Program-made: the position numbers and the translations under genes
Shown here: piece after piece, positions 12,626-25,944 of the stretch
Layout of the letters: each line of letters begins with the position of its first letter
How positions within the stretch are numbered: position 1 is the first letter of the stretch
Notes under the pieces: model-generated
The model's database searches: none
The model's input: only the letters and a program-made list of their open reading frames with translations
What the model was told of the DNA's origin: nothing
Source of the DNA: Enoplolaimus lenunculus
Lineage: Eukaryota > Nematoda > Enoplea > Enoplida > Thoracostomopsidae
Direction: 5' to 3'
Assembly: GCA_030248215.1 (NCBI GenBank)
Contig: JASANG010000373.1
Coordinates: 284,247-348,246, forward strand
DNA: 64,000 nt

Positions 12626-13093
12626 TCGTTTGAAAAAATTAGAGTTTAGCTGAAAGTCAACAAAAGTATTGGCTTTTTTGTTTTAACTTGGATGGGCGAT
12701 ACGTATTATATGAAACATTGTGCTGCAATTACGTTTCCAGACAAGTCAAAAAGTTTAAGTTGTTCACAAAGACGTGAAATAAAATTAAAAGCAACTTAAC
12801 AATTAATTACGCGCGTAATTTTTATTAATATTGTTTTGCGCGGCTCAAATGTGTGCAAAAAATCTACGACAGTTGTTCGCCCGACCCACTTTAGCCTGAC
12901 TGTGCCCTAAGTCTGAAGCTCAACCCTAAGCATAAACCTAAAGTCTAAGCGTAAGCAACAGTGGAGGCGACAAAATGTTTAGTAAGTCGACTAGATTGAG
13001 GCTTACAAGTTGTTTATGCCAGTCGACGATTTGTCGGGCGACCAATTGTTGTGATACCGCTTTTTCAACAGTTCAGTCCCTAAGACATTTCAG

Positions 13094-13290
13094 GATTTTT
13101 TGATACGGATGAGAGAGATGATGGTCGGGAGTTTGTGGCCGGCCTGAATTATTTTATTATGAACGGCGAACTAGCACGGGTGGTTACAGGGAGTCTGCCG
13201 CCCCGCTTCCGATATATTTCGTATATACGTACTGATGATTTTTTGAAGGAACAATTGAAAAAGTATTACCACCCGTTTCCCCACCGATAA
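13094..13290 (+). CDS. coding-like terminal exon, unrecognised
   Basis: After an ACATTTCAG acceptor the frame reads 65 codons to TAA. Base use is more GC-rich than the surroundings, and the product looks globular (GREFVAGLNYFIMNGELARV and later YISYIRTDDFLKEQLKKYY). It has no likely start codon, so it is a last exon. It is probably the 3' end of the gene starting at 1960. Upstream sequence is minisatellite and inverted-repeat elements, so that gene would have long repeat-filled introns. Confidence 0.5.
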
Positions 13291-13909
13291 GTATACTGGG
13301 TCCACAAGTAGTGACTACTGGTTAATTTGCTTAGGGCAAAAACAGGAAAAGCAATAATTGCAAGTTTTTATATAGCAAAACTTGGTTATCTATTTTGAGT
13401 TCTGTATATATACATGTGTAGTATATGACATATACGTATACCTAATTTAATTGGTTATACCAAGGTTCCAGCCGGAGCAAAATTTTGTCGGCATCGGAGT
13501 CAGAATTTTAGTTTCATGCTGGATCCAAAGCCGGAATCGGAATAGAAACCGGAATTTTCAACCTTAACCTACTGTTGATTATGATCAAAGCTTTTGAACT
13601 ATAAAAGAAGATAATTTTATTTTATTACCCTGTTTGTGCTGGTGCTGAGTGTAATTTTTTAGTCATTATCTACTCTACAGTCTGCAAAACTAATAGAATT
13701 ATTCGCCTGTGCTTAAATATGCGAAATTCTGCGTATACTGTTTTTCATTGTCTCCAAACAAATTTGATGTATGTACTATACGATACGTTTATATATTAAA
13801 TTTGAACTCAGATCAATCATGACGCAAAAGGATGCTTAACCGAAAATTCCGGAATTGCGGTATCGGAATAACAGCCGACCCGGAATCGGAATCGGAACAA
13901 CAACGCTCT

Positions 13910-14015
13910 TGTTCAAGAGTATCAGTATCCACTCTTGCTCAAGAGTATCAATATCCACTCTTGCTCAAGAGTATCAATATCCACTCATGCTCAAGAGTAT
14001 CAATATCCACTCTTG
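13910..14015. repeat. 26-bp tandem repeat, about four units
   Basis: The unit CTCTTGCTCAAGAGTATCAA plus TATCCA contains the hairpin CTCTTG-CT-CAAGAG. Confidence 0.85.
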
Positions 14016-14392
14016 CTGCTATAACCAATTTTACCGTTCATTGTCGCATGTTTTGTGTAGCATTTAGTAGATAGATTTTGTGTTGTAGAAAACATTCATT
14101 GTAACCGCGTGTTGCTTGATTGCATTCATTTATTGCGTTACTGGATCGATCTGCATTCAACATCAGTGCTGCTGCTGCTGCTGCTGTTTGTGCTACGTAT
14201 ATTTACGTTCCGTGCTGCATTATTTCGCTTGATCATGGTAAATTATTCTTTTGTTGGTATACACTTAACAAATGCGGCTGTTAAATTATAGAACGCCATT
14301 TATTCCGTAGCGTAATTTTTCAATTTACCCATCCATCCATCCATCAACGTATCGTTTAGGTCGGCCATCGTCTATTTAAATTTACAGCTGTG

Positions 14393-16078
14393 ATGTTTTC
14401 CGGCGCACCGCGACTACGCTTTACTTCTCGCCTTCCTGCCGGACAATTTGCCAATTGCATTAAAATGATTTATGTGAGTAATATTTTTGTTGGTGTTTCT
14501 GGAAATTTCGGCTCCTCTGCTTAGAATTCTCGCCCCCTCTTGTGAGAACTGTTTGGTAAGTATATGACTGTTACATGGGTGAGTTGTTAAGCCTAATATT
14601 TTCACACCTTGAGCGCTTCGGTATTTAGATTAAGGCTGATGGTCGAGTTTTGAGGTTTGTTCGCCGTACAATATGACGTAAATTTCAGGATCCGCGTAAG
14701 AGATTTGTTCATAAAATACGTACTTTTTGTGCTGGAAACTTAATGTGAGATCAAGGGCAAAACAATGGGATAGAGAGGGTATATCCTTTCGAACCCGGGT
14801 GGTACCGAATCTACGAATTGACCGAATCTGAATCCATTGCTAATTTGGCGAATACGAATCCATTGCTAATTTGCCGAATCCGAATCTTGCATAATGCAAA
14901 TTTCTGTTATATCTACAATTTGTTTCAGAATATCAGCGCAATGCCAGCCGCGTAACTTTTAAACGTTAATGTATTTCGTGCCCGACCTACGTTTTCAGAT
15001 TTGTGACCTGAAACAAAATTTTTTTATTAGTATAACAAGATATTTAAAATTTTTATTGTTTTAAACTGAAAAACATGTTGCCGAACACTGTTGGATTCGG
15101 CTTTTAAATTCGGCTTTTTCACAACCGAATCCGAACCACAAGTTTTTGCCGAATCCGAATCCGAACCTTTGTTGTCACCCCCTGCTACGAACATTCAGGA
15201 TACTGGAGATCAAAAAAACTTTTATGGTGAGGGTATACTCCCGCGAGCTGAAATGCTGACTACGTCCCTGTGTGAAATGTGAACTTCGCATTGGAATGAA
15301 AAAAATTTTAACTTGTAACTTACTTAGTTTCACGCAAACCATTTTACGATATATACGTTTATATGTATATACCAACTAATTACTAGCTTTACAACCGACA
15401 TGATTCCCGTAATAAATGGTTTTGTTGAAATCGAGTTAATTTATGTATAAACTGCTGAAAAGGAATTTTGGCTAATCAAGGCTCGTTGTTTTATTAAATT
15501 GTGGCTTAGCTGGTTGGAGCCCTTCAGGGAAAAATGTAGGGGTAATAAGGGTGGAAACAAAGGTTCGGATTCGGATTCGGCAAAGATGAGATTCGGATTC
15601 GGCAAAAATGAGGTTCGGATTCGGTTGTGGAAAAGCCGAATCCAACAAAGTTCGGCAATACGTATGTTTTTTCATTTTTAAGCAATAAAATTTTCAATAC
15701 CTTGCTATAAAAATCAATCTTATTTCAGGTGAGAAATCTCAGAACTGACGTCGGGACGAAATATATTAACGTATTAAAAGTTATACGGCTGGCATTGCGT
15801 TGATATTCTGAAACAAATTATAGATATATCTGAAATTTGCAACGTGCAGGATTCGGATTCGGTTTCGGATTCGGATTCGGCAAATTAGCACTGGATTCGG
15901 ATTCGGTCAAATCGTGGATTCGGTGCCACCCTGGGGGCAATACGGTTTGGTCTGAGAAGTATTGTGTAACAGTGTCCAGTGTCCGCTAAGCAAGAACGCA
16001 GTAAAAGGGATGTTTGGGGTGTCTGTCGACATCCCAATAAAGATATAGGTATTACTGACGCTTTGTCGCCTGCCAAAG
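14393..16078 (+). CDS. two coding-like exons upstream of CK1 gamma (partial, unrecognised)
   Basis: Exon 14393-14473 starts with ATG six bases after a TTTACAG acceptor and ends at a GTGAGT donor in phase 0. It encodes 27 aa rich in Arg with no acidic residue, like a mitochondrial presequence. Exon 15973-16078 lies between AACAG and GTAGGA, enters in phase 0 and leaves in phase 1; it is hydrophilic and contains DVWGVCRHPNKD. Two continuations fit phase 1. Using the acceptor at 16644 joins these exons in frame to CK1 gamma and adds 75 aa at its N-terminus. Using the acceptor at 16582 gives a reading frame whose TGA overlaps the kinase ATG (ATGA at 16683). The intron between the exons holds two inverted-repeat elements. 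Known CK1 gamma proteins have no such extension, so an independent small gene or an upstream reading frame is as likely. Confidence 0.45.
14795..15184. mobile_element. hAT-like element, GGATTCGG subfamily, second copy
   Basis: Inverted CCGAATCCGAA-type arms are bounded by GGGTGGTACC and TGTCACCCCCTG. Flanking 8-mers agree at six of eight bases. It lies 360 bp from the copy at 15547. Confidence 0.6.
15547..15933. mobile_element. hAT-like element, GGATTCGG subfamily
   Basis: Ends are AAGGGTGG and CCACCCTG, with near-perfect 8-bp duplications (GGGGTAAT at 15539-15546, GGGGCAAT at 15934-15941). Internal arms are GGATTCGG-type repeats, inverted at the two ends. Confidence 0.75.
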
Positions 16079-16093
16079 GTAGGATTCCTTACC

Positions 16094-16250
16094 CCGTACT
16101 TTCAAATGTGTGTGACTGTTATCACCAGTTGGTGATAGATCTTGTAATTTTCGAATCAGTGAATGTTGCTGTTCAAAATTCAACACATTTTTGTGAGTTT
16201 GAAAACCTATTGCCAACAGATCATAGTTGCTGTATGCATTTGAGAATATG
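16094..16250. mobile_element. GTATTCTCAAATGTGT element, copy 2
   Basis: It contains TATCACCAGTTGGTGATAG and ends TGCATTTGAGAATATG. It begins 15 bp after the donor of the exon ending at 16078. Confidence 0.6.
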
Positions 16251-16682
16251 GAGCCTTATCAAATTTGATGGCTTTCCATTTTGGGTTTAGCTTTCCTTTA
16301 GCTGACCATCGGAGTGCTTCTGGATTTAAGATTAAATTCAATTATTTAAAAAAGAACATTACTGCATAAACCTACGCAAAAAATAGCTTTACTGAAATGA
16401 TCGTAGGTTTTGCTGAAAAATTGACAATTTGCTCTGCTTCGGAGGTTGCATAAGTATACACAAATCCACTTACTTTCTGAGGTTTGTTAAATTTTCGTGT
16501 GCCGTGTGGCATTGCTTTGTTAGAAAATATTAATGTTTTTTTTATGTTTTACTGAAAAAATTGACAATTTGTGATGTTTTAGGCGATATAGTGCCGGTGC
16601 AAGCGCTCAGCAACGTACACTTTCATCTGCATTTATCGGCACAGCTACAACTCGAAGTCCGTGCGGAGGTGGTGACGTTATC

Positions 16683-19600
16683 ATGACATCAGCTGGAGGA
16701 GTCATTCCTCGGGGCAGCAGTGCTGCCGGAAACCCTCCGGGAACAGGAGGTCCCAGCGGTGGTGGCAATCATCCTGCGACTCCTGGCGGTACGCAACATT
16801 CCACAACGCATTCGTCGTCTCATCATTCGGGCTCCGGCCAGGTGCTGATGGTCGGTCCGAACTTCAAAGTCGGTAAAAAGATTGGATGCGGCAATTTTGG
16901 CGAGTTACGGCTTGGTAAGCTAAACTACGTATATTGTTAGCGTATTTTGAAAGCATTGTTATGTTTTCTGCTACTTGATCAAAAAATGTTTGTAGGACTT
17001 ACTTTCTAGACTGTTTCACGTTCCAATGATAAATTCCACATTGTAGTTTGTTTTCGTTCAGAACGGATGTGGAATAGAAGCCTTGATTGAAAATTATAGC
17101 AATTCAGTCCTAAGAGTCTCTCACAGAAACTATGATGTTGAAAATTTGGGCTTTTGTTTCGAGTTCTTTCTCCACACTAGTGTATATTATTTTTCTAAGT
17201 CTAAGCCTAGGTTCACGTTGAGGCTTAGGCTAAACGTAACTCTGAGCCTCAACATATTATTAACGCAGTCATTATGTGTTTGAGGGCTTTTTTCTTGGGG
17301 TAAGGCAACAAGAGTCATTCTGGCTCATTGCATACTCCTTATTTCTGTCTATGTGCGGACTTTTTCTGGAAATTTCTTTAACTGACGCTCTCAATGAGAG
17401 CTTTTGCATCTCAATACGTATTTGGTTTTAGTTAGTAGGACAGTATTTTGATAGACTATTTTTCGTATTTCAGGAAAGAACCTCTATAATAATGAACATG
17501 TTGCCATTAAACTTGTGAGTTTTGGTTGTCCTTTAGTTATGTGAGCAATAATGGGGGGGGGGGGGGTTCAGGAGTTAAAGTTTCTATTTCTAGTTAAACA
17601 GTATATATTATCTAAAACACTTCTCGAAAATTTTGCTGCAAATGCGGTGAAATCAACTCACGACTTAAGTATTAACGGGCCGCTGCTCGAACCACTGAGC
17701 TATGCAGCCGTGCAAACGTTTCGCTACAATGGTTCTCGCAAGTTTGGTACCCTTTTCGAAATGTTATAGAGCGCAGCTCCCTTTCCGAAATCGTGGCTAC
17801 GCAATTGATTATGTGAGGAATTTGTATCGTAAAATAGATTCCTTTTTAGTTTAAGCATATATCCAGAAATATTTTGTGAGTGACTGTGACCTTTTTAATG
17901 TTATTATAATTTACTTTGTTCTTTTAAGCGTTTGTAAATCTGTTGCACTGTTTGCACATGATCGTTATCTATTTGTACTATGCGTTTAACTGTAGTATAA
18001 ATGATTTCAGGAACCCATGAAATCCAAAGCGCCGCAGTTACATTTAGAATATCGGTTTTACAAGATACTAGGCCAAGGAGGTTGGTTAGAAATTCTTTTT
18101 GCTTGTACTTTATGCTTCCTTCAGATATGTGTCTGGGTCTGTGCTTCGGAACACAACGATAAATTTACGAACAACAATGCCAAAGTCAGGGTGCAACCGG
18201 AATTCTTATTCCGATTAGAATTCCGACTCAAAACGAGTTCCGTTTCCCATTCCGGTTGCACAATCAATCGGGATCGGAATTTTGAAATTTTAATTTTAAT
18301 CCTACTTGTTGTGATACGTTGGCTAAAACTTCTGTGTCATTTATCAATTAAATTGATTTCGATAAATTGACTTATCAATAATTGATTGTAGTTTAGTTTT
18401 TGCAGAACCAAAAATCAAGCCAGTTTGTTCATGCGACGTTTTTGAAAATTGTTAAAAAGCCAAGAACATCCTAATCAATGTTATATTTGTCAATACAAAT
18501 TATCGGTAGTTTAAAAATTTCAAGTTCCAATTCCGATTCCGGTATAATTCAGTTCGGCTTCGCATCCAGGCCAAAGGGAACAAACTTCGCATCCAGGCCA
18601 AAGGGAACAAACATCATTGTAGATATATTTGGCAAAGAGCCCATCAATGGATAGAAATCGAATTTTTTGCTTTAGCCGGCTAGATATTCAGTCACAGATC
18701 ACGTTATGCATCAGCAGAAACTGCTATGAATGATTGATTACTTATTACGTATTGCGTACTAACTTCCGTTATTTAGCCTTTTGTATGTACATTTCCTCCC
18801 ACATTCCTAGGCTTGAGCTTAGGCTCAGCCTTATGTTTAAAAAAGACTTATCTAAGCCTCGGCTTAAAACTTTGTCTCGTGAGTGGAAAGTGTCGTTGTT
18901 AATATTTGAAATAATTATTATAGAAGGCATCCCTTCGGTGCACTACTTTGGCCCTTGCGGCAAGTACAACGCTCTTGTAATGGAGCTCCTTGGACATTCC
19001 CTGGAAGATTTATTTGATCTCTGTGACCGACGGTTTACGCTTAAGTGTGTTTGTATGATCGCCATGCAGCTAGTAAGCATTTTCGGTATTTTAAAGCGGT
19101 AGAGCTTTTGTGCAAAACTAGCAAAGGTTTAGCCAGAGGAGTTGGTTTTTTAATTTCAGGGATCAAAATCCACCGTTTATGACGTTTGCAAAGGGGTTTT
19201 GGTTTTTTGGAATACTTTTCAGTTTGTAACTCAAGAAACTTCCACATCCATTGAATTTTTCATAGGTCGTGAACCCTTTCGGATCAAAATTCTGGCAGCA
19301 CCTGTAAAAAATATTTTCTCAATGGAATGAACTATGCAATGGTTTTTAAGAAAACTCGATGTATACAAAGGTGTCTGTTATGCGGGGTTTGGTAGGGTTT
19401 TACGCTATAGTAACATCAAACATATCATGACAGTTTGAAAAATTAATATTCAACTATGCAAGTATGTTCTGCTAATGACGATAATGTAGAGAAGTTTTTC
19501 ACAATTTGCATTTTCGTGATGTATGTTTCAGTGAAGGGGTGTTAAATTTCACAGTGTTTAAGTTTGTTGCCTGCATTAAGCACTGTAAATCTCTATTTGT

Positions 19601-22600
19601 CGAACATCATAATATACCGTTTTTTAAGATTCGTCGCATTGAAAATGTACACGGACACCATTTGATTTATCGCGATGTGAAGCCAGAAAACTTTCTTATC
19701 GGACGTCATTCTGCGCGTAAAAATCATATTATTCATATAATTGATTTCGGTCTTGCCAAAGAATATATCGATCCCGAAACCGGCAAACACATTCCTTACC
19801 GCGAACACAAATCACTTACCGGCACCGCTCGCTATATGAGTATAAATACTCATTTGGGCAAAGGTAGGTTGTGGTATTTTAACACGAGTCGAGGATGACT
19901 ATATGGAGAGGAGTATGCAACTTCCGCGCTATTGCGTGTATCTAAGTCTCCTCCACAAATTATGTGGAGTACGCCAAAGATGTAACTTAAATATGTACCA
20001 TGGCGCGTTGCATTTTTGACACACTCAACCTCATTTGTAGAGTAGATTTAGACACCGTTATAAGCTTAAAGTATGATACATATCGCTGAACGCTATGTAT
20101 AAACATGGCAAGTGATCCTAGATATAAGCATGCATAATGATAAACCTCAGGTAACTATATCCCTATCCCTGGATTATAGGGTGGTTGGCGAAAACGCAAC
20201 ACGTGCTGGTGCATTCCTTTGTACACGGAATATATTATAATCAATTGCATACACTTGCCCGATTATGCATCACTCTCTTTGGATTGTATTAAACAGTAAA
20301 GGATGATAGCTATACGAAATGTCTTTAGTTTACGCAAATCAGCATGATCTAGTTTACAGTATTATCTTCTCATATAAGTTGCGATTTGCAGTGGTGTATG
20401 CTTATTGCTTAGCTTATTTCATTTTTATAGTTTCTCAAAGTCCACAAGTCTCCTTGCCACTTAATGGGCAGGCCGCTATGATTAACATGTGCATCATTGT
20501 TTTGTAGAACAAAGCCGACGCGATGACCTTGAAGCGTTAGGTCACATGTTTATGTATTTTCTCCGCGGAAGCTTGCCTTGGCAGGGGCTCAAAGCAGATA
20601 CACTCAAAGAGCGCTACCAAAAAATCGGTGATACGAAACGGGCAACTCCAGTCGAAGCCTTGTGTGATAATTTTCCTGGTAAGAATAAGAACGTGAGGGT
20701 CACGCCACACATTTTGTTTTATCGATTCTAGTTGCATCTGTATTTTCCCCGAAACTTACGATTTGTAATACATTGCAGTGTTGTGGTACTCGTTCAATTC
20801 AGTAATAAATATAGTGATAAAGATCAAAACTATATATACGCACGTTTTATGGCATGACTAACTTAGACTTGAAATTATTTAGAGTAGAAAATAAACGTAC
20901 CCAAGGCACGAATGGAGAAGGCAACTCGATGAGTGTATATAGTACGCATATACGGTCGCCAAATTTTCTCTGATCTCAAAAATTTTTTTGTGTAACTAAG
21001 GAGTCTTAAAGTCGAGAATGCCTTTACCAAGCTCTGCTTGTGTACAATTAACAAAAATTATTTGCAGAAGAGTTTGCGCAATATCTGCGATACGCGCGTC
21101 GATTAGACTTTTTCGAAGCGCCGGACTATGATTATTGTTGGAATCTGTTTCGATCTGTCCTAGAGCGTCATGGATGGCCTGATGATTACGAATTCGATTG
21201 GACAACAAAATTGCGACAAGCGGTATGTTTTGATTTTTGAAATATGCCCACGATAGCTGCCTAAGCCTAAGCATAAGCATCACGATGGGCAGCCGAACTA
21301 CAAGTTGTGGGCGTCGAATTGTCGTGTTATCGCGATATATTCTGAAAAACTAAATTGTTTTGCTGCGCTAAACCAACAAGATTATGCTGGTCGCGCCGTA
21401 ATCCGGAGTCAGATTTCGTTCAATGTAACAGAAAGTAAACCTTGCCTGGTTGTTGCTTTAACAAGTAATTCAAAGAACAAAATATTGTACAATAGGGCAA
21501 AGATTGTTTTGTCTGGTTGTAGCTTTTACCTCAAATTCAAGGAACAAAAAATTTTATAATGCAAAATATGCCTTTTCTGGTTGTATTAACGTGAAATTAA
21601 AAGAACAGAGTAATATACAATAACACAAAGTATGTTCTGGTAGTACGCAGCTTTTACTTGAAGTTCCAGCAACAAAAATTTTTATAATAACGCAAAGTAT
21701 ACTTTGTCTGGTTGTAACTTTAACGTCAACTTTAAGGAACAAAAATATCCGGCGCATAGTGAAATTCTTTAGCATTTTCTTGCATGTTTAGTATGGGGTC
21801 CAGGGCCAGTACTTGAAGGTGTTAATTCCGTTGAGGATAAATTAATTATTCGCATTTTCTAATATGTACAAGAAAAATTATGAAGTAAGTCCTACCGCAT
21901 TACTTTAATGTGGGTGAATATAAAGCAGTTTGATTAGTTTCAAATTTAGTTATATATTCATTATTTCAGACAACCCCGGTGGGCTCAATACAAACTCCAG
22001 ATGCAGCTGCGTCGAAAGAAAATCGACAAAGACACCCGACAAACCAAAAAGTGAGCTATTGGTTTTTGTTTTGTCTTAATACTTTGCACCTTGGTGGCTC
22101 CAAAAATTTCGCAAACAGAGCGTGAAACCAAACGCAATGTTAGTGTTAAACCTCAATACAAAATCTCGGTTTGGACCCCTGTTGGGGAACCTAGGCAGAG
22201 TTGCCTTCCTTGAATCCGCCAGTGATTGCACATGGCACACAACTATATTGAAGATTGTGGTGCGTCAGTGTGCTGAAAATATTGAAAATTAATATTTTAT
22301 TTTCATGCGGGCAGTTTTTGTTGCATTTAATTTTAAAAGGATTTCGGTGTTTAACATTCTGCTTTTATCAGGGTGAGCGTGTGACCGGATGCCTGAGCTT
22401 CCCACTTTCTACGTATGTCTCCAATTTTCCTGGCACAAAGTGCACACGTCTTTTTATACCCATTGGCCTATCCAGAAACTTCTAATGTGGAAGACTGAAC
22501 GATATGATCACTAAAAAATCGTTCGTAAAAGCGAGCTAGAAGCCATGCGCGTTTGCGGTACTAAATTTTAATTCATAGTTTTGGTGGTAATCTCTGATGG

Positions 22601-24237
22601 AGGAGCCAGGCCTGGGTGCCCACCTCTTGGATATGTCAGTGCCTGTAATTAATATGGCCATTGCTGTTATTATGTTTTGTTTATTTTAGACCGGTAATTA
22701 TCCTACCGGTTCAAAGTTAAACGACCAAAAGAAGCTGCTCCCTAACATATCGTCTGACAGGCTTGGTGGCTCAGTGCAGGTGCGTTTGCATAATTTTTTC
22801 TGTGGTTTTTTTCTTTATTGGTTCTAGCGCCATGTTGAAAAATTTTAGTTCCGATCTTTCACATTTGATAATTAAAATTGTTCCATGCCTGAATAATTTT
22901 AGCTGGAATAGCTTTCAAATTATGTATGCAGTATGTATTGAATTAGCAAATAATCAACAAACTGTTATAGACAAAAATGTGCAAGTGCTGATTTAATAGT
23001 AAAACAACACTCTTGTACACTTCATCCCGCATTTAAGATTAAGACAAAGGCTCAGGCTTAGATAAAGCCTCAGGTTTCTTAGGTAAACCTATTCTGGTAT
23101 GTAATCCTGAGCCAAAACCTTAGTCTACGGTATGGGGTGTACAAGAGCCAAAACAACAACTATCAACCAGTAAGTTTCTTGTCTTGAGCTGAAGTGAATG
23201 TTTCAGGTAATGAATTCACAAGCTGGTGAAGTATTGGACGATGGAGGCATTAAGTCGCAACAACCAATTAATTCGCAACCACCCGAGGATGATTTGGTCT
23301 CTGAAACAAAGTAAGTTTGTATTTCACACTGTATATATCATTGCACTTGGTTACATATAACATAAAACTATATAATAGTTTAACAGCAGGGTGCAACCGG
23401 AATTACAATTTACCGGAACCGGAACCGGAATTTGAAAATTTTACCGGAACCGGAACCGGAACCGGAAAATGAAAAATGCATTTCACCAAAAATTTCATTT
23501 TAATCTTATTTTTTGCTCTATTATTTGTGAAATAACCTTAGTCGAACATAGGTATTTATTTTATTTGTTGTATTTTAGATTTTCATCATCGACTGAAGTG
23601 AAATCCACCATCAATGGCTTATATTCGGAGTACAAGTGGCTGTCAAAAGAGATTCTTAAAAATTAGCAAAGTTAAGAAAACGGCCAAATTATAATACCGG
23701 AATTTTTAAATCCGGTAAAAATTTACCGGAACCGGAAGGTGAAAAATTGCCGGAACCGGAACCGGAACCGGAATTCCGGTTGCACCCTGTTTAACAGATA
23801 TGGTCATGTATAGCTAAAGGCCGTACTGTAACACGAGAACGTGCCTATTCCTAAGCATAAGCCTAGGCAAAAAAGCCCACCAGAGCTTAAGCTTGCTGTA
23901 TGTATTGCAGTCCCGCGGAAAAACGGTTTGCCCATCAGTTGTATACATCACCGAAAGATATACACAGAAACTGGACTTGTTAAGTGCTGTCTTGCTAACA
24001 GCCATCTTTATTTAGAAATACTAAGTGACAAATACCCATTGCGCGCGGTATGAAAATTGTACTCAATTTAGATAATGCGCCAAAATATGAACTTTTTTGG
24101 TTTTAGCCGTCTCACGATAGTTGTGATTAATTCTAATTCGGATTATGTTTTAGCTAAATCTGACTTGTTTCAGGTGTTTCTGTTTTAAACGAAAGAAACG
24201 AAAGGCACAGCAGCATCGTGAGGAACCGGTCAAATAA
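16683..24237 (+). CDS. CSNK1G: casein kinase I gamma, Ser/Thr protein kinase
   Basis: Eleven exons join in phase to give 463 aa: 16683-16914, 17474-17514, 18011-18080, 18924-19072, 19629-19863, 20508-20678, 21068-21222, 21970-22050, 22690-22779, 23207-23310, 24174-24237. Residues 1-59 are a Gly/Ser/Pro/His-rich tail. The kinase domain shows the glycine loop GCGNFG (69-73), lysine VAIK (K90), catalytic YRDVKPENF (178-186), DFG (D203), LTGTARY (227-233) and, as in all CK1 enzymes, SIN in place of APE. The C-terminus ends with KCFCF followed by a Lys/Arg cluster; in CK1 gamma proteins such cysteines are palmitoylated and tether the kinase to the plasma membrane, where it phosphorylates targets such as Wnt co-receptors (family knowledge). 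Exon 3 ends in a weak GTTGGT donor. The ATG is the first one after the acceptor at 16582. The upstream frame is open back to that acceptor, so an N-terminal extension is possible. Introns carry several repeat elements. Confidence 0.95.
17647..17709 (-). repeat. tRNA-like sequence in CK1 gamma intron 2
   Basis: Read on the minus strand it starts GGCTGCATAGCTCAGTGGTT, with a degenerate B box. It resembles the copy at 34859, suggesting one tRNA-derived SINE family. Confidence 0.5.
18187..18555. mobile_element. diverged hAT-like element in CK1 gamma intron 3
   Basis: The left end is CAGGGTGCAACCGGAATT, as at 23387. The right part has CCAATTCCGATTCCGG but no clean terminus. It is followed at 18571-18612 by a 27-bp sequence repeated twice. 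Confidence 0.5.
21435..21750. repeat. diverged tandem repeat of about 75 bp in CK1 gamma intron 7
   Basis: Four to five degenerate units share TCTGGTTGTA, then TTCAAGGAACAAAAA and a GCAAAGTAT-like segment. Confidence 0.6.
23387..23789. mobile_element. hAT-like non-autonomous element (403 bp) in CK1 gamma intron 10
   Basis: Ends are CAGGGTGCAACCGGAATT and its complement. The 8-bp TTTAACAG is duplicated at 23379-23386 and 23790-23797. The interior begins and ends with runs of ACCGGA. The 65-aa frame inside is not a known protein. Confidence 0.85.
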
Positions 24238-25944
24238 TAGCGTAAAAGTAAACTTTTTTGTACTTTACGACAAAACGTTGGTTGCTCTGTTCACTTTACT
24301 GGTACACATGAAATATGCTTTATATGGGCGCACAGTTCTAAATCGTTGAATAACGTCGTCATGAATAATGCATAATTGATTCAAGCTAAAGTTGTTATGT
24401 TTGTTGCAAATTAATATGTATATTTTCAGAAGAGCACTCAAAAGCGTTGTACATATAGCAGCAAGGTTATAATATTTTTTACAAAGTTCATCGATAAATC
24501 GGTCCATATAAATTATAGTGGCATGCCAGTTGGAAGACAAGATACCGGTCGACTTAGAAACTGGGAAACGTAGGCTTTCGGTTTGTTTGGATTAGGCTTA
24601 ATATGTTTAGACGTTTGCTTTGGTTTATACTATAGTTTAAACTTAGGCTAAAGAAAAATTTTGTGATTTGTTGAGCGACTAATACTTTACTGTGGTGAAG
24701 CTTTGAACACAAGGTAGGACTTATTGTAATAGCATCCGCTGATACAAGTTAGCTTATTTTTTTGTGCATAAGGGTGCAGTCATGATTTTTAAGAGGTCTG
24801 CGCTCTTATCATCTCTAAGTGGTGTTCGGCAGTAATTGTTTAAAATGTGCATAGGTATTTAATATCAGATGAGGTTTTGTATTTTGTACACTTTCCCCAC
24901 CACAATGTTAGATTTTTAGGTTCATACTAAGGTTTAGGTTTGGACATAGGTTTAGGATAAGTTTTACCTTAGCCTTTGTCTACGTGAGGCTAATCCTAAG
25001 CAAGCATTAGCTTCAACTTCAAATGTGGGGGAAATGTATCCAAGCCGAACTTTCTATTAGTATATTTGCTAAATGATTGTACTTGCGTGTGTGAAAAGAA
25101 CGTTAATGGTATTTTTTTACATTTGAAATGTTGATTGACTATAGTTTGGTGTGTGTCCCGACACAGCCAAAAATATTTTGCATGCTATTGCCTGTGTTCT
25201 GTGTAAAGATTCATCCGCATTAATCGCAATATATTTGGCGGTTTCTTGAGATGCCGATGTTATATTACAGGAATGTTTTTTGTGCACACATTTGAGGATA
25301 TGGGCATGCGTACATTTATAAATTATATCTGTGCGATATGCTGAAACTTCCACCACATTTAAGGTTAAGTCTTACGCCCATTGTTGCACTTAGGTACACG
25401 CTTTACGCAAAATCTTGGGCGCCAGCTTAGGCTTTGGTAAGCCTTTTCCTGACCCTAAACCTAAGCCTAAGCTTGTAGGGAGAACGTGTGTAAGAGCATT
25501 GTCGGCTGATGATAGTTGCTATTTCAAGTTCTGATGTTACAGTTCTTCGTACTATTTGATTTATATATATAAATATATTAAGGAACTCTATAGGATTTAA
25601 AGGTCTCGTTGTGTTGTATTTTCTGATCTGCGTACGTATTAGTTTTTTCATTGTTATATGCTCACTTGCCGATATTATATGAAATGTTTACATTCTATAA
25701 ACCATGTGTATTGCTAAGGATGCAGCATTGTACTTGTATTTTACATTAATTTCAGACCGTTTCCGCATGGTCAGTGCTAAATAGAAACCATATAAATATG
25801 TATTTTTTAAAGTTTTGATTACATTGCTATAAGCAGATGCAAAATTTCGGCATCAGTAAACCAGTTATTGCAACATCCTGTCGATCTTAATATGACGCAA
25901 CAGAAAAATTATTTTAATTTTAATTGGGTACGTATATGTCGTAG

